64,000 nt of DNA. Source: Phaseolus vulgaris (Eukaryota; Streptophyta; Magnoliopsida; Fabales; Fabaceae). A model generated the notes under the pieces. The model saw only the letters and a program-made list of their open reading frames with translations, made no database searches and was not told where the DNA came from. Location: contig NC_023755.2 in assembly GCF_000499845.2 (NCBI RefSeq), positions 36,282,023 through 36,346,022 on the forward strand, given 5' to 3'. Of this stretch, positions 1 to 13,400 are shown piece after piece; the first letter of the stretch is position 1, and every line of letters begins with the position of its first letter. A program made the translations under genes and the position numbers.

Positions 1-1690
1 GTGAAGAAACCGACGCCGCCGTCTCCGTCGGACGCGGCGGTGGATCCGCGGGTAGCGTCGAGGCTTCTATACACGGATCGGAGTCGTTGATAGTGTGATC
101 GTAGTCATCTGTGAGGGTAGCATCCTCCTTGGCTGGGATGGGAGATGCAATGGGTTGGTTGACGATGCATTCATCTAGGTTTGAGGAGGCAACTTCATGA
201 AGAAAATGTGGGTCCGTTCCAGTTTCTAAAGAGTTGGCAATAATTGGGTTTTGCAATGGTGGTGCAGTGTCCATCTTTTTGGCTTCAAAATATGGAAATT
301 TATTTTCGAAAAAATGTACATCACGAGAGACAAAGAAAGTTTTTGTTTCCAAATCAAATAATTTCCATCCTTTTTGGCCATATGGATACCCGACAAACAC
401 ACATTTTCGGCTACGACTATCAAATTTATCCCGCTGTCTATTTTGATTATGAGCATAACATAATGAACCAAATACTCATAAGTGCGCGTAACTGGGTACA
501 CATCCATGGATCACTTCATAAGGGGTTTTTCCTTTTAGAATGGAGGATGGTGTGAGATTGATTAAGTAGCCTGCAGTCAAAACGCATTCCCCCCAAAATT
601 TAATGGGAAGATTGCCTTGAAACCGTAATGACCGAGCAACATTCAGAATATGCCGATGCTTGCGTTCGACGCGTCCATTTTGTTGCGGGGTCCCGACACA
701 GGAAGTTTGGTGAAGGATACCTTGTTGAATGAAATATTGTTTTATACACATGAATTCGGTTCCATTGTCAGAGCGAACCATTTTAACACATTTGTTGTAT
801 TGCCTCTCAACGAGTGTGAAAAAAATTTTCAAAGTCACTGATACCTCTGTTTTTTCTTTTAACAAATAGATCCAAACTGCCCGTGAACAATCATCCACAA
901 TTGTCAAAAAATATGAAGCACGAAGGAGTTTTATAAGGACCCCATAAGTCACAATGAATTAAATCAAAAATATTCAAAGCTTGATGCGCACTTAAGAAAA
1001 ACTTATCTCTCGTTTGTTTCGATTTTTCACAAACTTTATTCAACTCATCACGAGTACATTTCCCACTTATATCAGGAAGCATTTGCACAATCTTAAATGA
1101 CGGATGTCCTAATCTTTGGTGCCAAAGTGCTAGTTGATTTTCCATCTTGACATGACATGCTTGAGTCTTCCGTACCCCACGATACCAATAAAGCCCATCT
1201 TTCCGTTCACCTGCTCCAATCAGCGTCCTCGAAGTGCGGTCCTGTATAATAACAATTTATCAGTGAATGTTACAACACAATTTTCTTCATCCGTCAATTG
1301 AGGTACTGAAAGTAAATTGCATTTTAATTTGGGAACATAAAGGACATTTTTCAATTCAAGTCCTTCTTCAAGAGTCACTGTTCCTTGTTCGCAAGCTAGA
1401 ACACGTTCACCATCGGGTAACCCTACGGGGCACCCTTGTATAGTTTCCTTTTCACTCAAATTTTCCAGTGACCCAGTCATATGGTTTGATGCCCCACTGT
1501 CAATAATCCACAAATCCCAAATGCTCTTACCAGTCATTTTCTCTGATTCATTTGATTTTTGTTTGCTGATCATATCAACCAGTACCTTCCATTGTTCATT
1601 GGTCAGACCTGCCATCTCAAGTTTCTTGTCGTCATTGTTGGCTTGACTGTTGCTTCCACTAGCGTGTGCCACATAAAGCTCTGATACCAT
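1..1690 (-). mobile_element. Ty1/copia retrotransposon remnant (gag C-terminus, protease, integrase), truncated by window edge
   Basis: Reading leftward on the minus strand, the polyprotein order is a gag linker, the protease motif WIIDSGASNHMTG (near 1500), a GAG-pre-integrase stretch with LALWHQRLGHPS (near 1130), and an integrase core with TIVDDCSRAVWIYLL, VRSDNGTEF and GRVERKHRHILNVARS (about 500-930). A Ser/Pro/Thr-rich linker towards reverse transcriptase reaches the left edge. The reading frame is broken at least twice: near 1240, where the expected IIQDRTSRTLIGAG stretch continues in another frame, and near 930 within the start of the integrase core. The gag N-terminus with its CCHC knuckle and any 5' LTR were not seen to the right of 1690. 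This is a non-autonomous, decayed copy; RT and RNase H, if present, lie outside the window. Confidence 0.93.
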
Positions 1691-1810
1691 GAAAGAATAT
1701 TTTCTGTTTTATTTAATCTGTCTTTCATCTATAGCAATGATATATATATATAATCATAGCATTAGAACCGTACAAAACCGTACAGATTCTTTTTCTAACA
1801 TAACATCTGT

Positions 1811-1915
1811 AATTAAGACTAATTATAGACCCATTAATAGTGATTATATTCCTCTAATTAAGTCTAATTATAGACTCATTAATAGTGATTATATTCCTGT
1901 AATTAAGTCTAATTA
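1811..1915. repeat. 45-bp tandem repeat, 2.3 copies
   Basis: Two nearly identical 45-bp units start at 1811 and 1856, with a partial third at 1901. They begin AATTAAGACTAATTATAGAC or a close variant. The repeat lies just outside the right end of the copia remnant and encodes nothing recognised. Confidence 0.85.
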
Positions 1916-1916
1916 A

Positions 1917-4900
1917 ATCTAATAATGATTTTGTCCGGTAATATCTCCTCCAACCATTTACACAACCAATATAGAATCATATTTCATTCTAACCTAATAT
2001 ATTTCACATATTTAAATTAATAATCAACTAAAATATACATCACAACTAACTCTTATATAGAAGTCCCATCTATCAAATCCTATACCAACAACACCTCTCT
2101 TATGCAAAAACATCAAAGAGAAGAAGAAAATAATTTAAATCCTTAATTAGTAAAGAAATTGAGTCCTTACTTACGTGTGGATAAAAAATTTAATCCACTC
2201 GACTTGAATTATATTCTTTTATATATTTAAAATTTATCTCTATTAAAATGCCATGTATTACAATTTCGAAAATTAAAATATCTTTTTTTTAAAGTTAAAT
2301 TCAAATGTACTAATTTTAAGAATTAAAATATCTATTATAGTTTTCATGTTGAAAAAATTTATTGGCAAAATAAATATTTTTTTACGCATTTTATTTTTTG
2401 TTCAAACAAGTTTCGTTTGGGTTTAAAAAGGTGAAAGAATTGAAGAAAGGAAAGAAAATAAGCATAAAATATGGCTTGTTGGTGCCAACTACATTATTAT
2501 TAACATAAAAACAGCAACAAAACATACTATTTTCACGTGCTTAAGTTTAACCCTTTTACGTTTTTACATTAAGAATGTTAAAAATACTATCACAGTTTCA
2601 TGTACAATTTGGTGTCGTAATACTTATGTCACATCATCGTGTTAAAATAAATAATTATTTTGTCAACTATGAACATTGCCCAAATAACTCATAAAAACAT
2701 TTAGTGAACGTTTGAATAAAATTGAAAGAACAAAGAATATGTAAGTATTGATAATACGATATATTTATATGCTTATTTAATTATAAATTATATATTTCAC
2801 GTGGTGTAATTAAGTACATCTAAAAGAATGTTAAGGACAAATTTTAATTGACTAAAAGTGGAAAAAATTATAAATTTAAAAACTAATGTATGATATCTCC
2901 TATTTCCTATACATAATTTTTTTTATAATATATAAATGGTGCAAATATTATAAAATTTAGTTAAATTTTAAATTTATCTCTTAATAACTAATTTGGAATG
3001 AAACTCAAATTAAAATGAAAAATCGTTTTATAATGTATTTCTGTAGAAGTTATTTTTTTTTATGGTAAAAGATAATCGTTTTTCTAACAAGACTTTTCTT
3101 TAAAAGTTATAAAATAGTTTCTTGAACGAAAGGTAAAGAAACGTATCGTTAAGAAGTTTTTCTTTTTGTGATAAAAAATGTTTAAGAATGATAGTGTTTG
3201 CTATTAAATTCAAAATATTGGTGAACGAGACCAATCAATCGGAAAGTGGTTTTAAAACGTGAAAAAACTACGTTTGTCAAAGCCGGCAACTAAATAATTT
3301 GTTTGGTTTGACCTTTTTTATTGTGTTGAAAGCTTTTGCGTTTTGAGTTTGGCATCACTCTAAATGTCATCTAAATTTCACTTCTTAGAGCAAGTAAAAG
3401 GACATCCACATTTTACGCATGTTATTTTTTATGGGGAATCATGAAATAGAAACTAAATTTAGAGACAAAAAATAACTAGTTGCTAAAATGACTAAATTAG
3501 AGACCATTTTAGACACTAAAAAAATTTTTGGTTTCTAAACTAACTTTTATTATGGTTAAATGGTTTCTAAATTAGTATCTAATTAGCTACCATTGTTTTA
3601 ACTACCAATTATTTAGATTCTAAATTTATTAACAAAAATCTTGGTAGCTAATTAGATATCAATTTAGAAACCATTCAACAATAATAGAACTAATTTAGCA
3701 ACCAAAAAAAACTTGTAGTCTCTAAAATGGTCTTAATTTAGTCACTATAACAACTAATTATTTTTTTGTCTCTAAAATTGATTTCTATTTAATAATTTTC
3801 TTGCAGTGATAATGTTGATAGGATTTGGAGATAACTTTATTTGTTTATATTCGAGATTTTACTTCAAACAAATTTATTAAGATCTTCAACACATTCTTTC
3901 AAATACCATCTTAAAAAATATTTAAATTTAACCTAATTTTATAAAATAAAATTGAAATAAGATTTGTATTTACTTATATAACCTTATTTTGAGTTGACTT
4001 AGAATCTTTAACCATGAATCTTATTTTTATTAAAATATAAATTTATGGTATAATCTAAGGAGAAAGAAGATCTCTTTGCTATTAGCCATGCCAAAGATGC
4101 AATTGGTGTAACAAGTTTCTTGAGTATGAATATGAAGTTTAAAATAATGAGTAGGTATATATCCTCTATATTTGACCATAAAAATATCTTTTAAACAGGA
4201 GTAGGAAGTAAAACAAAACTTTTTCAGAGGGAGACAACTCCATAAGACAAGACAAAGAATTCACGAAGCTTGTTCAACATTTTTCGTAGTTGAAGAAGTA
4301 ATTGACCATTAGAACATTGGTGATAATGGTAGTAGTTATCGTCATGTTATTCTGTTGTTTTTTTCTGAATGAAATTATGGTAAAAATTATACGTAACATA
4401 TTACTAATATTTTCTTAACGTGTGCTTGTGCCTATAGGTCTGATATAAACCTTGTTTAAAACAAAAGTTGAATTAAGGACCACACTTTTGCATCCTTTCG
4501 ATTTGATTAGAGTGATGATGTTAGTATGATGGATAGTAGGTAAAGTTCTCAATTTGGATGAGATTACAAGTTAAACTAGAATGTATTCAGACGTAAATTT
4601 CACATCATTTTAAGATATTAAGATATTTTTCACTTTAATATATTTAAAGAGATGATATTTTTCTTATCTATAAATAATGAATTAAATAAATTATTGTATT
4701 TAAGAGATGTTTCAATTTGTATCGGTAGAAGTTCGACATTATCAACGATTGACCAGATGATTAACCATATTAAAAAACAATTGACAATAAATAACAAGTA
4801 AAAAAACATTTTATAAATAAGAGTAATTTTTCTAAAAATCTATATCACATTCCGCCAAATTCAAATTATACTAAAAAAAATCAGTTAACATTGAAGATAT

Positions 4901-5430
4901 GCGTAAGATATGAAATCTTATCCTTCGAAAGAGTGACTGTTCTACTATAATATACCATCCACAACGACGTGGAGAACTAAAACTCTGAATCATTCACTAG
5001 GAAAATAGTGTCTTTCATTTAACCTTTGTAAGACCTGCAAGCCTATCCCACACTGCAAGATAGAACATATTTATATTAACTTTGATATTTATTTCTAAAG
5101 ATCAAAGTAGATATACATTGTTTTTATGGCGTTATCTATCGCTGTCATGCTATTTTCTGTATATTCCCAGATGCCCCTTGAAATCCACAACAGTTGAGCT
5201 TCATGATGCAAGACCCATCGAGAAGTCAAGAACAGTGTTGCAGAAAATACGCATTAATTAATACAATTAAAATAGAGTTAATGTACGCATTTTCAGATTG
5301 ACATGTTGAAAACTGTGAGGGAGGTTGAAAAGCTTCATATTCACATTTCAGTGTTTCCAACAATTAATGCTTATTGTGACATGACAAGTTATTGCATTAC
5401 ATTTGTAACATGTCTTTCCTTTTATGTAAT
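1917..5430. other. AT-rich intergenic region
   Basis: No coding region was recognised here. The stretch holds low-complexity AT-rich DNA and one decayed fold-back element (3425-3808, listed separately). The right end becomes the promoter of the fatty acyl-CoA reductase gene. Confidence 0.6.
3425..3808. mobile_element. Decayed fold-back MITE, same family as the copy at 57985
   Basis: The segment contains ATCATGAAATAGAAACTAA near its left end and the reverse-complement theme (ATTGATTTCTATTTAATAATTTTC) near its right end. Between them are paired words such as GAGACCATTTTAGA and TCTCTAAAATGGTC. It matches the better preserved element at 57985-58353 in order and spacing. Its terminal CACTAC is not preserved on the left, and the right end reads TTGCAGTG instead of TTGTAGTG. 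The ends are therefore approximate. Confidence 0.75.
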
Positions 5431-5435
5431 GTGTA

Positions 5436-5447
5436 CTATATATATAG
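5436..5447 (+). promoter_or_regulatory. Probable TATA box of the fatty acyl-CoA reductase gene
   Basis: CTATATATATAG lies about 125 bp upstream of the start codon, leaving room for a 5' leader of about 90-100 bp. That leader contains a (CT)n tract at about 5534-5557, common in plant 5' UTRs. The call rests on sequence and spacing only. Confidence 0.5.
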
Positions 5448-5571
5448 ATGCATGATATGGCCATTTTGGGACATTACATTAGACAACAGCATTGTGTTTG
5501 TGTTGTGTCTAACTGTTTGATCAAGCTTTCAAATCTCTCTCTCTCTCTCTCTCTCTCATAATTCATCTCCA

Positions 5572-8543
5572 ATGGAATTGGGAAGCATAATTCACTTCCT
5601 TCAGGATAAGACCATTTTAGTCACTGGTGCCACCGGTTTTCTTGCAAAAAGTCTCTCTCAATCTCTGTCTCTTTCTGTTACTCCTTCTAAGCTTGCTTAT
5701 TATGCTTCTTCTACTGATACTAATACTGATACTGATACTAAGCTATATGTCTGTGTGTTTCCTTGCATGATTATGTAGTTTTTGTGGAAAAAATATTGAG
5801 GGTTCAACCAAATGTGAAGAAACTTTATCTGCTTTTGAGAGTTAAAGATACTGCATCCGCTACTCAACGCTTAGAAAACGAGGTGAATGTACAAATATAT
5901 TAATTATAACTTTCTTTAACTTATACCATAAGCTCTCCAATGTATTTAAATGTCTTGCAACTCTCAAGTGCCACACCCTATTGATGATTCCTTGTAGATC
6001 TTAGGGAAGGACTTGTTTAGATTGCTGAAGGAAAAACTGGGTACAAGATTCAATTCCTTTGTCTCAGAAAAGCTCACTGTGGTACCTGGAGACATTTCTC
6101 ATGAGGACTTGAATTTGAAGAACTCCATTCTGTGGGAAGAAATTTGCAACCAAACAGACGTTATAGTTAATGTAGCTGCATCAACTAAGTTCGATGAAAG
6201 GTAATGTTCAAGGTGATACAATTTTTTGGAATAAACAGTATATATATTTTGAGTTTTTATAGTAAACAATTGGTGCACGTATGATAAAGTTTTTAACTGT
6301 TGCAATCATTTTAAAAACCATATCTATCGAATTTTCTGATAGATTATTATTAGTATAAAGCTTTTTTTCAAATTAAACTCTAATTTTAAAATACGAGTAT
6401 ATGTGTAAATCATAGTTAATCTCTGTGGTTGATGAAATTTTATAAATATTTTTTCTCTTCTCATCAAATATTCAGATACGATGTTGCATTGGGTATAAAT
6501 ACATTAGGAGTTAAGCATGTGATGAGCTTTGCCAAAAAATGTGTAAAGCTGAAGGTGCTTGTCCACGTATCAACAGGTTAGTATGTCTGCATCATGCCCA
6601 TGATGATGCAGACTTTATATCTGAATGATAGCGAATCAAATCTTGCCTTCAATCTTCCAAGCTGTTGCAGTTTGTACTATATCTTTCACTCATCATGAAA
6701 CTAATGCTTATGAAATATACAAAAATCATTCTTTAAAACCACTGTCCATGGAAAATTCCCAAGAATTTCTTTGTTGTCATATGTTGCAGCTTATGTATGT
6801 GGAGAAAAAGGAGGACTCGTACTAGAGGATCCACATCAGTTTGGTGTGTCACTGAATGGAGCAACTGGACTAGACATTGATATGGAAAAGAAGATGGTAG
6901 ATGAGAAATTGAATGAGCTGAGAGAGGAGGGAGCCACAGAACATGATATTGAATTGGCCATGAAGGACTTGGGAACTAAAAGGTTTGTTCCAATTCTACT
7001 GCTTCCACTTTAATGACACCAACCTTCTTTTTGTTGAACAATTTAAATAGGAATATGTTTCTTTAACACTAAAATATTAATTTATTGAGATGTGAAAGGT
7101 ATGTTTTTACTGTTGATTCACCCATTTAAATAACCTCCATAAGTTTATCTATAATTTCTTCTGCATATCATGTAACATTTTCTTTTTTTTACAATTACCA
7201 TGATGGTTGTTTCATGAATAACTATCAGAGCAAGGATGTATGGATGGCCAAACACGTACGTCTTTACAAAGGCAATGGGAGAAATGATTGTAGGAACTAC
7301 AAAGGGAAACATGAATGTAGTAATTGTACGTCCCACAATCGTTACTAGTACTTACAGAGAACCTTTCCCTGGTTGGATAGAAGGTTTAAGGTAAATATAT
7401 AATCAAATCTCATACATATATATGGAAGTGGTATCAAGAAATGGAAACACTTCATAGTAACCAAAATTTTCTTACTAATGGGGAGTTTTTGACAGAACCA
7501 TAGACAGCTTGGTTGTTGCTTATGGTAGAGGAAAGATAACTTGCTTCCTTGGTGATATTAAGGCTGTTTTTGACTTGGTAAGTCAGTAACCAAACCCTTT
7601 CTTCTTTGATTGGTTTTGTGAAACCTTTCCTCTAGTTCTTTTCAAAAAAGTTAATATACTAATTTTGATGAGTTTGGAATCACTGTTTTTAGTGAAAAAA
7701 TGTTGTACGTGACAAATGTTTTGTTCAAATAACCCATGAAACAGATACCAGCAGACATGGTGGTGAATGCAATCATAGTGAGCATGGTGGCTCATGCAAA
7801 TCAACCTAGTGATATCATATATCATGTGGGTTCTTCTGTTGCAAATCCAGTTAGGTACCTTAATATTCGAGAGTACGGGGAAAGATATTTCATGAAAAAA
7901 CCTTGGATAAACAAGGATGGAACAGCCGTGAAGGTTGGAAAAATTACCATAATGAGCAGCATTGCTGGCTTCCATAAATATATGTACATTCGTTATCAGC
8001 TTCCCTTGAAGGTTATTACTTCAAATCCTTAATTTCTATAATTCACGTACCTTGTGATTTTCATACAATCGCTTCTCACAAGTAACCACATCATGTGAAT
8101 TTACTTGAGCTTAGCAAAAGAAGAATCTGATAAATATTGTTTGCATTTGATAGGGACTAGAGCTGGTGAATGCAGCTTCGTGCCATTATTTTCAGGAAAC
8201 GTGTCTGGACTTGAATAGGAAGATCCACAGTATCATGCGATTGGTTGACCTTTACAAGTCTTACTTGTTCTTCAATGGGGTGTAAGTTAATTATTAGCAG
8301 CACACAATGCATAGGATAATGAAAAACTTGTTTGATAGTAATTGGTATATATGATTAACTCGTGAGAATGCATGTTTTGTACACAGATTTGATGATATGA
8401 ATACAGAAAAGTTATTATCAAAGGCAAGAGAAGGAGGTGGAGTGGAGACGGAATTGTTTTACTTTGACCCTAAAGTGATTGATTGGGAAGACTATTTCAT
8501 GAATATCCATTTTCCTGGAATCATAAAGTATGCTTTCAAGTGA
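5572..8543 (+). CDS. FAR: Alcohol-forming fatty acyl-CoA reductase (FAR), 491 aa, ten exons
   Basis: FARs reduce very-long-chain acyl-CoA to primary alcohols with NADPH, feeding wax, suberin or pollen-wall lipids. Coding exons: 5572-5650, 5779-5882, 5998-6200, 6476-6576, 6790-6982, 7229-7390, 7496-7577, 7745-8011, 8154-8281, 8387-8543. All nine introns are GT-AG and the lengths add to one uninterrupted frame. Residues 18-25 (TGATGFLA) are the Rossmann NADPH site. Y237 and K241 in YVFTK form the family YxxxK catalytic pair. The C-terminal FAR domain includes [11 protein letters not shown] and [14 protein letters not shown]. Length matches the 490-495 residues usual for CER4/FAR3-type enzymes, and no lesion was seen. 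Exon 1 looks longer if intron 1 (128 bp) is read through; splicing at A|GT restores the conserved LAKIFVEK. Which FAR subtype this is (wax, suberin or anther) cannot be told from the window. Confidence 0.95.
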
Positions 8544-10473
8544 TGCGTAAATACGTGGTTGCAGTGCCCATTTTAGAGTTTATCATGTGAAGCTTGAATT
8601 TGTTGCATTCAAATTAGTGCTGGCGAGTTTAGAAGTGTTGTGAGTGGATTAGAAAAGGAGATGGGTTTATCAAGGGGATCAAATATGCTGGTTTCTGTGT
8701 TTCCCTTTTCTGTAGTAAAAGAATAATAACAACAACGATGTACCAAAATTTCCTTCAACACCAGGTACTGATTAAGCCACTAAAATTTTTAAATAGAGAA
8801 ATTTGTAGCAATTTCTAGCAAGCTTTATCAAAAGGAACTCTTTAATTTATTATAAGAATTTTGATGATTAAGTTTATAATGCAAACTGTCATCGTAAATA
8901 AAACTATTAAATGAAGAGTGAACAAAACAGAGATCTTTGAAAGTGGCAACAATTCCAGACATAGAACACATTTAAAACGTAAACCCAGAAAATACATTAC
9001 AAATGTTCGGAATCGACGAAGTATTAAAACCAAATTCTGAGTGTTTTACCTTTTCTAAAAAAACACAGAAAATGAAGGAAAAATCTTCAAATTAATTGCA
9101 AAAGCTAATATTTTACAAATCAATTTATTATTAAATAAATTTATTTAAGTTATTTATATAAGATATAAAATAATATATACATGGAAAGTAATAATATATT
9201 AAATTAACTTAGTAATTTTATTAAAATTAATGGATATATTAAAGAAAATTGGTAATATTTTATAACCTGTTAAATATTTTCACAATTTAAATATATGTAT
9301 TAGGTTAATTATATAATATATGGATAATTTGTGCTACCCATTTTCAATAGTATATTAAATTAGCTTAACAATTTTATTAAAATTGGTTTGATGTTATTGG
9401 CAATAAGATGATTTTTTTAAAGTTCTATAGTATTTCTGAAAAACATGAATTTATAATAAAATATTGTGAGTTAAAAATAATTAATATTTTAAGTTACTTA
9501 ATTGTGACAAAAAGATTCAATATTAAAATTGAAAATTTAGGTTACAAATTAAATTAAATTAAATAATTAAGTCAATACTTTAAATTTTTAAAGTAATACT
9601 AACAGTTATGTTTCCGTTATTGAAATTTCAAAATATATACTGAAAATGCAAATAATATTAACCAACATGGTAAAAAGACACAATTTTAAATTCAACATAT
9701 GCCTTATTCACCAACCTTAGACAAACAACACCTTTTTATCTTAAAAACATTTACGTTTTTAATATTAATTTTAAATTTTCATTTATTTTTTTCAATGTTG
9801 AAAACATAACTAGCAATATTATTCAAAAATTTAAATGTATATATAAATATAATGTTATCATTTTCTGGGACATTTCTGCTAGATGGGAAAAAAACCCTTA
9901 GATTATATGATCTTACTATCATTGTTCCATAAAAACACGTACCACATTAGGAGGTCCTGAAATAGTCACTTCCCTAATCCATGATTTTTGCTACCAAATG
10001 AAGTAATCTGCTTTATATTTACTTTGGCAAAATGCCAAATAATAGTAAAAGAAAATTAATTGATACTAGTTAAGTTAGTAAGCATCGTTTAATATTAAAA
10101 AAATAAGTAAAATTGTTGAACATTTAGTTCTTGAACAAAGTAACTAACTTCATATTTGGACTAGATGATTTCTCATTTCATTGAGTATGGTCCAGCAGCA
10201 GGTGTATCAGCCATTAGCTAACCAACTCTCTGGAACCATGACTCAAACCCCCCACAACCTTAGATAATTACAACAATGAGATTAAACAGTAAATAATGGA
10301 TTGAGATTCCACTGGTGGAGGGTTGAAATTATACCTTTTTCATTAGCATAATAAAATCATTTGCAGAAGCTCAATAACCACGAGACAATTTGCAGCCGTT
10401 TATCTTGCCACCATTATCCCCAAAGCAGTTAAAAGGACAGGCCAAACAAAGGGCAAGCCCATGGAAAGATTTA
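8544..10473. other. AT-rich intergenic region
   Basis: This holds the 3' UTR of the reductase gene (to about 8700), then AT-rich DNA with no recognised gene, then the 3' UTR of the convergent PRORP gene from about 10200. No mobile-element domain was recognised. Confidence 0.55.
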
Positions 10474-13400
10474 TCATGAAGGTGGAAACCTCTCCTTTGT
10501 TTTACCACTGATGGAAGTGGCACTGTTTTCATCAACTTGGGAATCCAAGTTGGTACTTATACCATTAGAAATAGTAGCGACAGCATCATGACCACTTGGC
10601 CGGGTAATGCAGAGCCAACATCTCGAACACTCGCCGCTAGTGCCTGGTGCTAGAGGTACATGCCAATAACCTTTTTCCGATTCCTGAAACACAACATTTC
10701 AAGAACAGTATTTAGAAACAGTAGTCCAGAAACAAAGAAGTTCTGAATTTGCCGAGGCATGGTATACAAAATTTTGGATGCTGAAGTATTTAGGATTCTT
10801 ATGTTTGCAAGCTCAGCTTAGATGCCCCACGTGAATAATTCCAATGCTCTTATACAATTTGTTTGGTTTCACTAATAACAATTATTAAATTTCCATACAA
10901 CTTCACCAGTTTCTACGCTATTCTTGTAATATGAAACTAATTAAGAGGTAAAAACAAGCACTTCATAAAAAAGGAGTTAAAAATCGTGCTCAGACATCTT
11001 GAAATTCCTATGGGATTTGTCATTTGACATTTGTCATAAGTTGTCACACAGAACAGAATACAAGCACATCCCAGCAGGAACAGTAGAGTGGCCACTCCAA
11101 TCATTACCTGGATAACCAATGAATATGATGGAGGCATCTGAAGTTTTAGGTTTCCTTTAATAAAAGTGTAGTGAACCTGTAGACAGAAAACAAGTTAACT
11201 TTAACAAAAAACAAGGGTAAGCCAAATAAATCTTGAACAACCTACATATCACATTTTGGACTATACAACTACTCTTACGTCAAAACATAGAAAAATGTCC
11301 TAAAAGGAATAACAAACAATTAAAAATTATGCATAACCTTTTTTTCTCAAAAACTACACACCCTTCTTGGAAAATACCCAATCCCACATAAAACGGGTAC
11401 AATAAAATATAATGAACACAAAATCATAATATCCAAATGAAAAATCTCCTGACTAATGTTAGATATATATAGGTTGTAAGTAGTTGTCTTGGAAAACTAC
11501 AATATGAGTTGTTTACTAGTTAGCATTAAATTTTTGTTCCTTTTGGTGTTTTTGATGATCATCAATCTCTTAAGCTCTTTTTATCATATTTTCAATATTA
11601 AGTTAGTATCGGAACGCTCTGCTAGTTTTGAGGTTGTCCACTGCCGTCCACCATCATCCTCTGTTAAACCCTAAACTCATCATCCCTTGGTCATTGTTTT
11701 GTTATATCAAACATGTAGTCTAGTTCATCTCATTTCCACTACCATCCACCGTCCACCATCGCAAGCCACCTTTTCCTCCAACGACCACCAAATTTGATAC
11801 ATCTCATTGTCTAACGTCCAACCCACCTGGTCACGTCCCTTGGTTTTGGGCTACGCGCTGCCACACACGTCATCTCCATTCGCTTCCAAAACAACTCTGC
11901 ATCTTCTTCACAAGGCTCGTGAACTCAATGTCCTTGTTTCAACCCTTGTTTCTCCAGTTTCGATTTTGGTTGAGAGGCCCCTCTCTCCTCTTTCCTCTCT
12001 CTCATACTCTTCCTCCACCATTGTTTGTCGTCTTTTACAATTGTATTGGCTGTGAAGTGCATATTGTTGTAATTATATTTGTTGGTGAATTCAACCTTCA
12101 ATATACCTTCCTTTTGTATCCACAATGTTACTTTTGTAAGAGAATTGGCCACACTCTCAAAATAAATGTTTCTTCTTCATGGCTTTCATTGCAAGACAGC
12201 AAACCTCTTTCAATCTAATAAGGTTGAACCACATTTTTCTAATAAAGAATATCAATAATATCTCTGTTTGAATTTCAGCAGCCAAGCACAGTCTTTCACT
12301 AGTTTGTCAACAATTTGCATCTCTCAAACCTTGGAATGTCAAAGTCCATACTTGATGAGTGTTTTCGATCACATTTCTGGCAATGCTTCCTTATTTTCTT
12401 CCATTTCTCCTCCTAAAAAAAATTTCTCATGTTGTTACTTTAGCCAATGGATCAAATGTTACTTCTCAAGGAGTTGGTCAAATCTCCCTTTCCCATCTTT
12501 GAACCTAAGGCATGTTCTTTTTCTCCCTAATTGTCCCTTCAACCTAATTTCCTTAAGCCAATTAACTAAATCTTTAAGTTGTTTTATAACGTTTGATGCA
12601 AAATTCGTTTGTTATACAAGAACATAGTACATGTCAATTGATTGGTGAAGGACATGAATCTAGGAAACCCTACTATCTAGGTACTAGACCATCAATGTCT
12701 TGTTTGGCATCCCCCATCTGCTAAGCTTCTACATGATCTCTTGGGTCATCCACATTTATCAAATTAAAAATGATGATTCTCAAAAACACATTCAATCTTC
12801 TTTTCCAAAAAGAACTTAATCAATACGCAATTTTGTCTTTTCTATAATTCATTCTGATATTTGGGGTCCAAATTGAGAATATTATCGTTGTACTTGGGTT
12901 TACTTACTGAAAGATCGGTCTAAACTTTTGAATATCTTTTTGTTTTTCCTTAATGAAACCAAAAACCAATTTAGCCAAGTGATCAAGATCTTGAGGAGTG
13001 ATGATGTCAAAGAATATTTTTCTTCTGATTTTTCACTCTTTTAAACTCACATGGCATCCATGTGTTCTCATACAACTCACAAAATGGTAAAGCAGAAAAA
13101 AAGAATAGACACTTAGTTGAAACTATTCATACCTTGCTGCTTGGTGCCAATGTATCTGTCCAAACACTGGGGTGATACCATTCTTGCTACTTGTTATCTT
13201 AGAATGCCCTCTTCTTCTATGGATAATAAAGTTCTATATTCCGTTGTGTTTATGAATGAACCTCTATTTCACATTTCTCATCGAATCTTTGGTTGTGTGT
13301 TTTGTACATGATGTGTCTCCAGGTTTGGATACACTTACAACCCGAGCTATCAAATGTGTCTTTTTAGGTTATTCTTGTCTTCAAAAAGGGTATCGATGTT

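Noticed and set aside
5651..5778. Insertion or frameshift in the fatty acyl-CoA reductase start
   Set aside because: The odd Ser/Thr/Asp-rich stretch is simply intron 1; splicing A|GT...AG| restores LAKIFVEK exactly.
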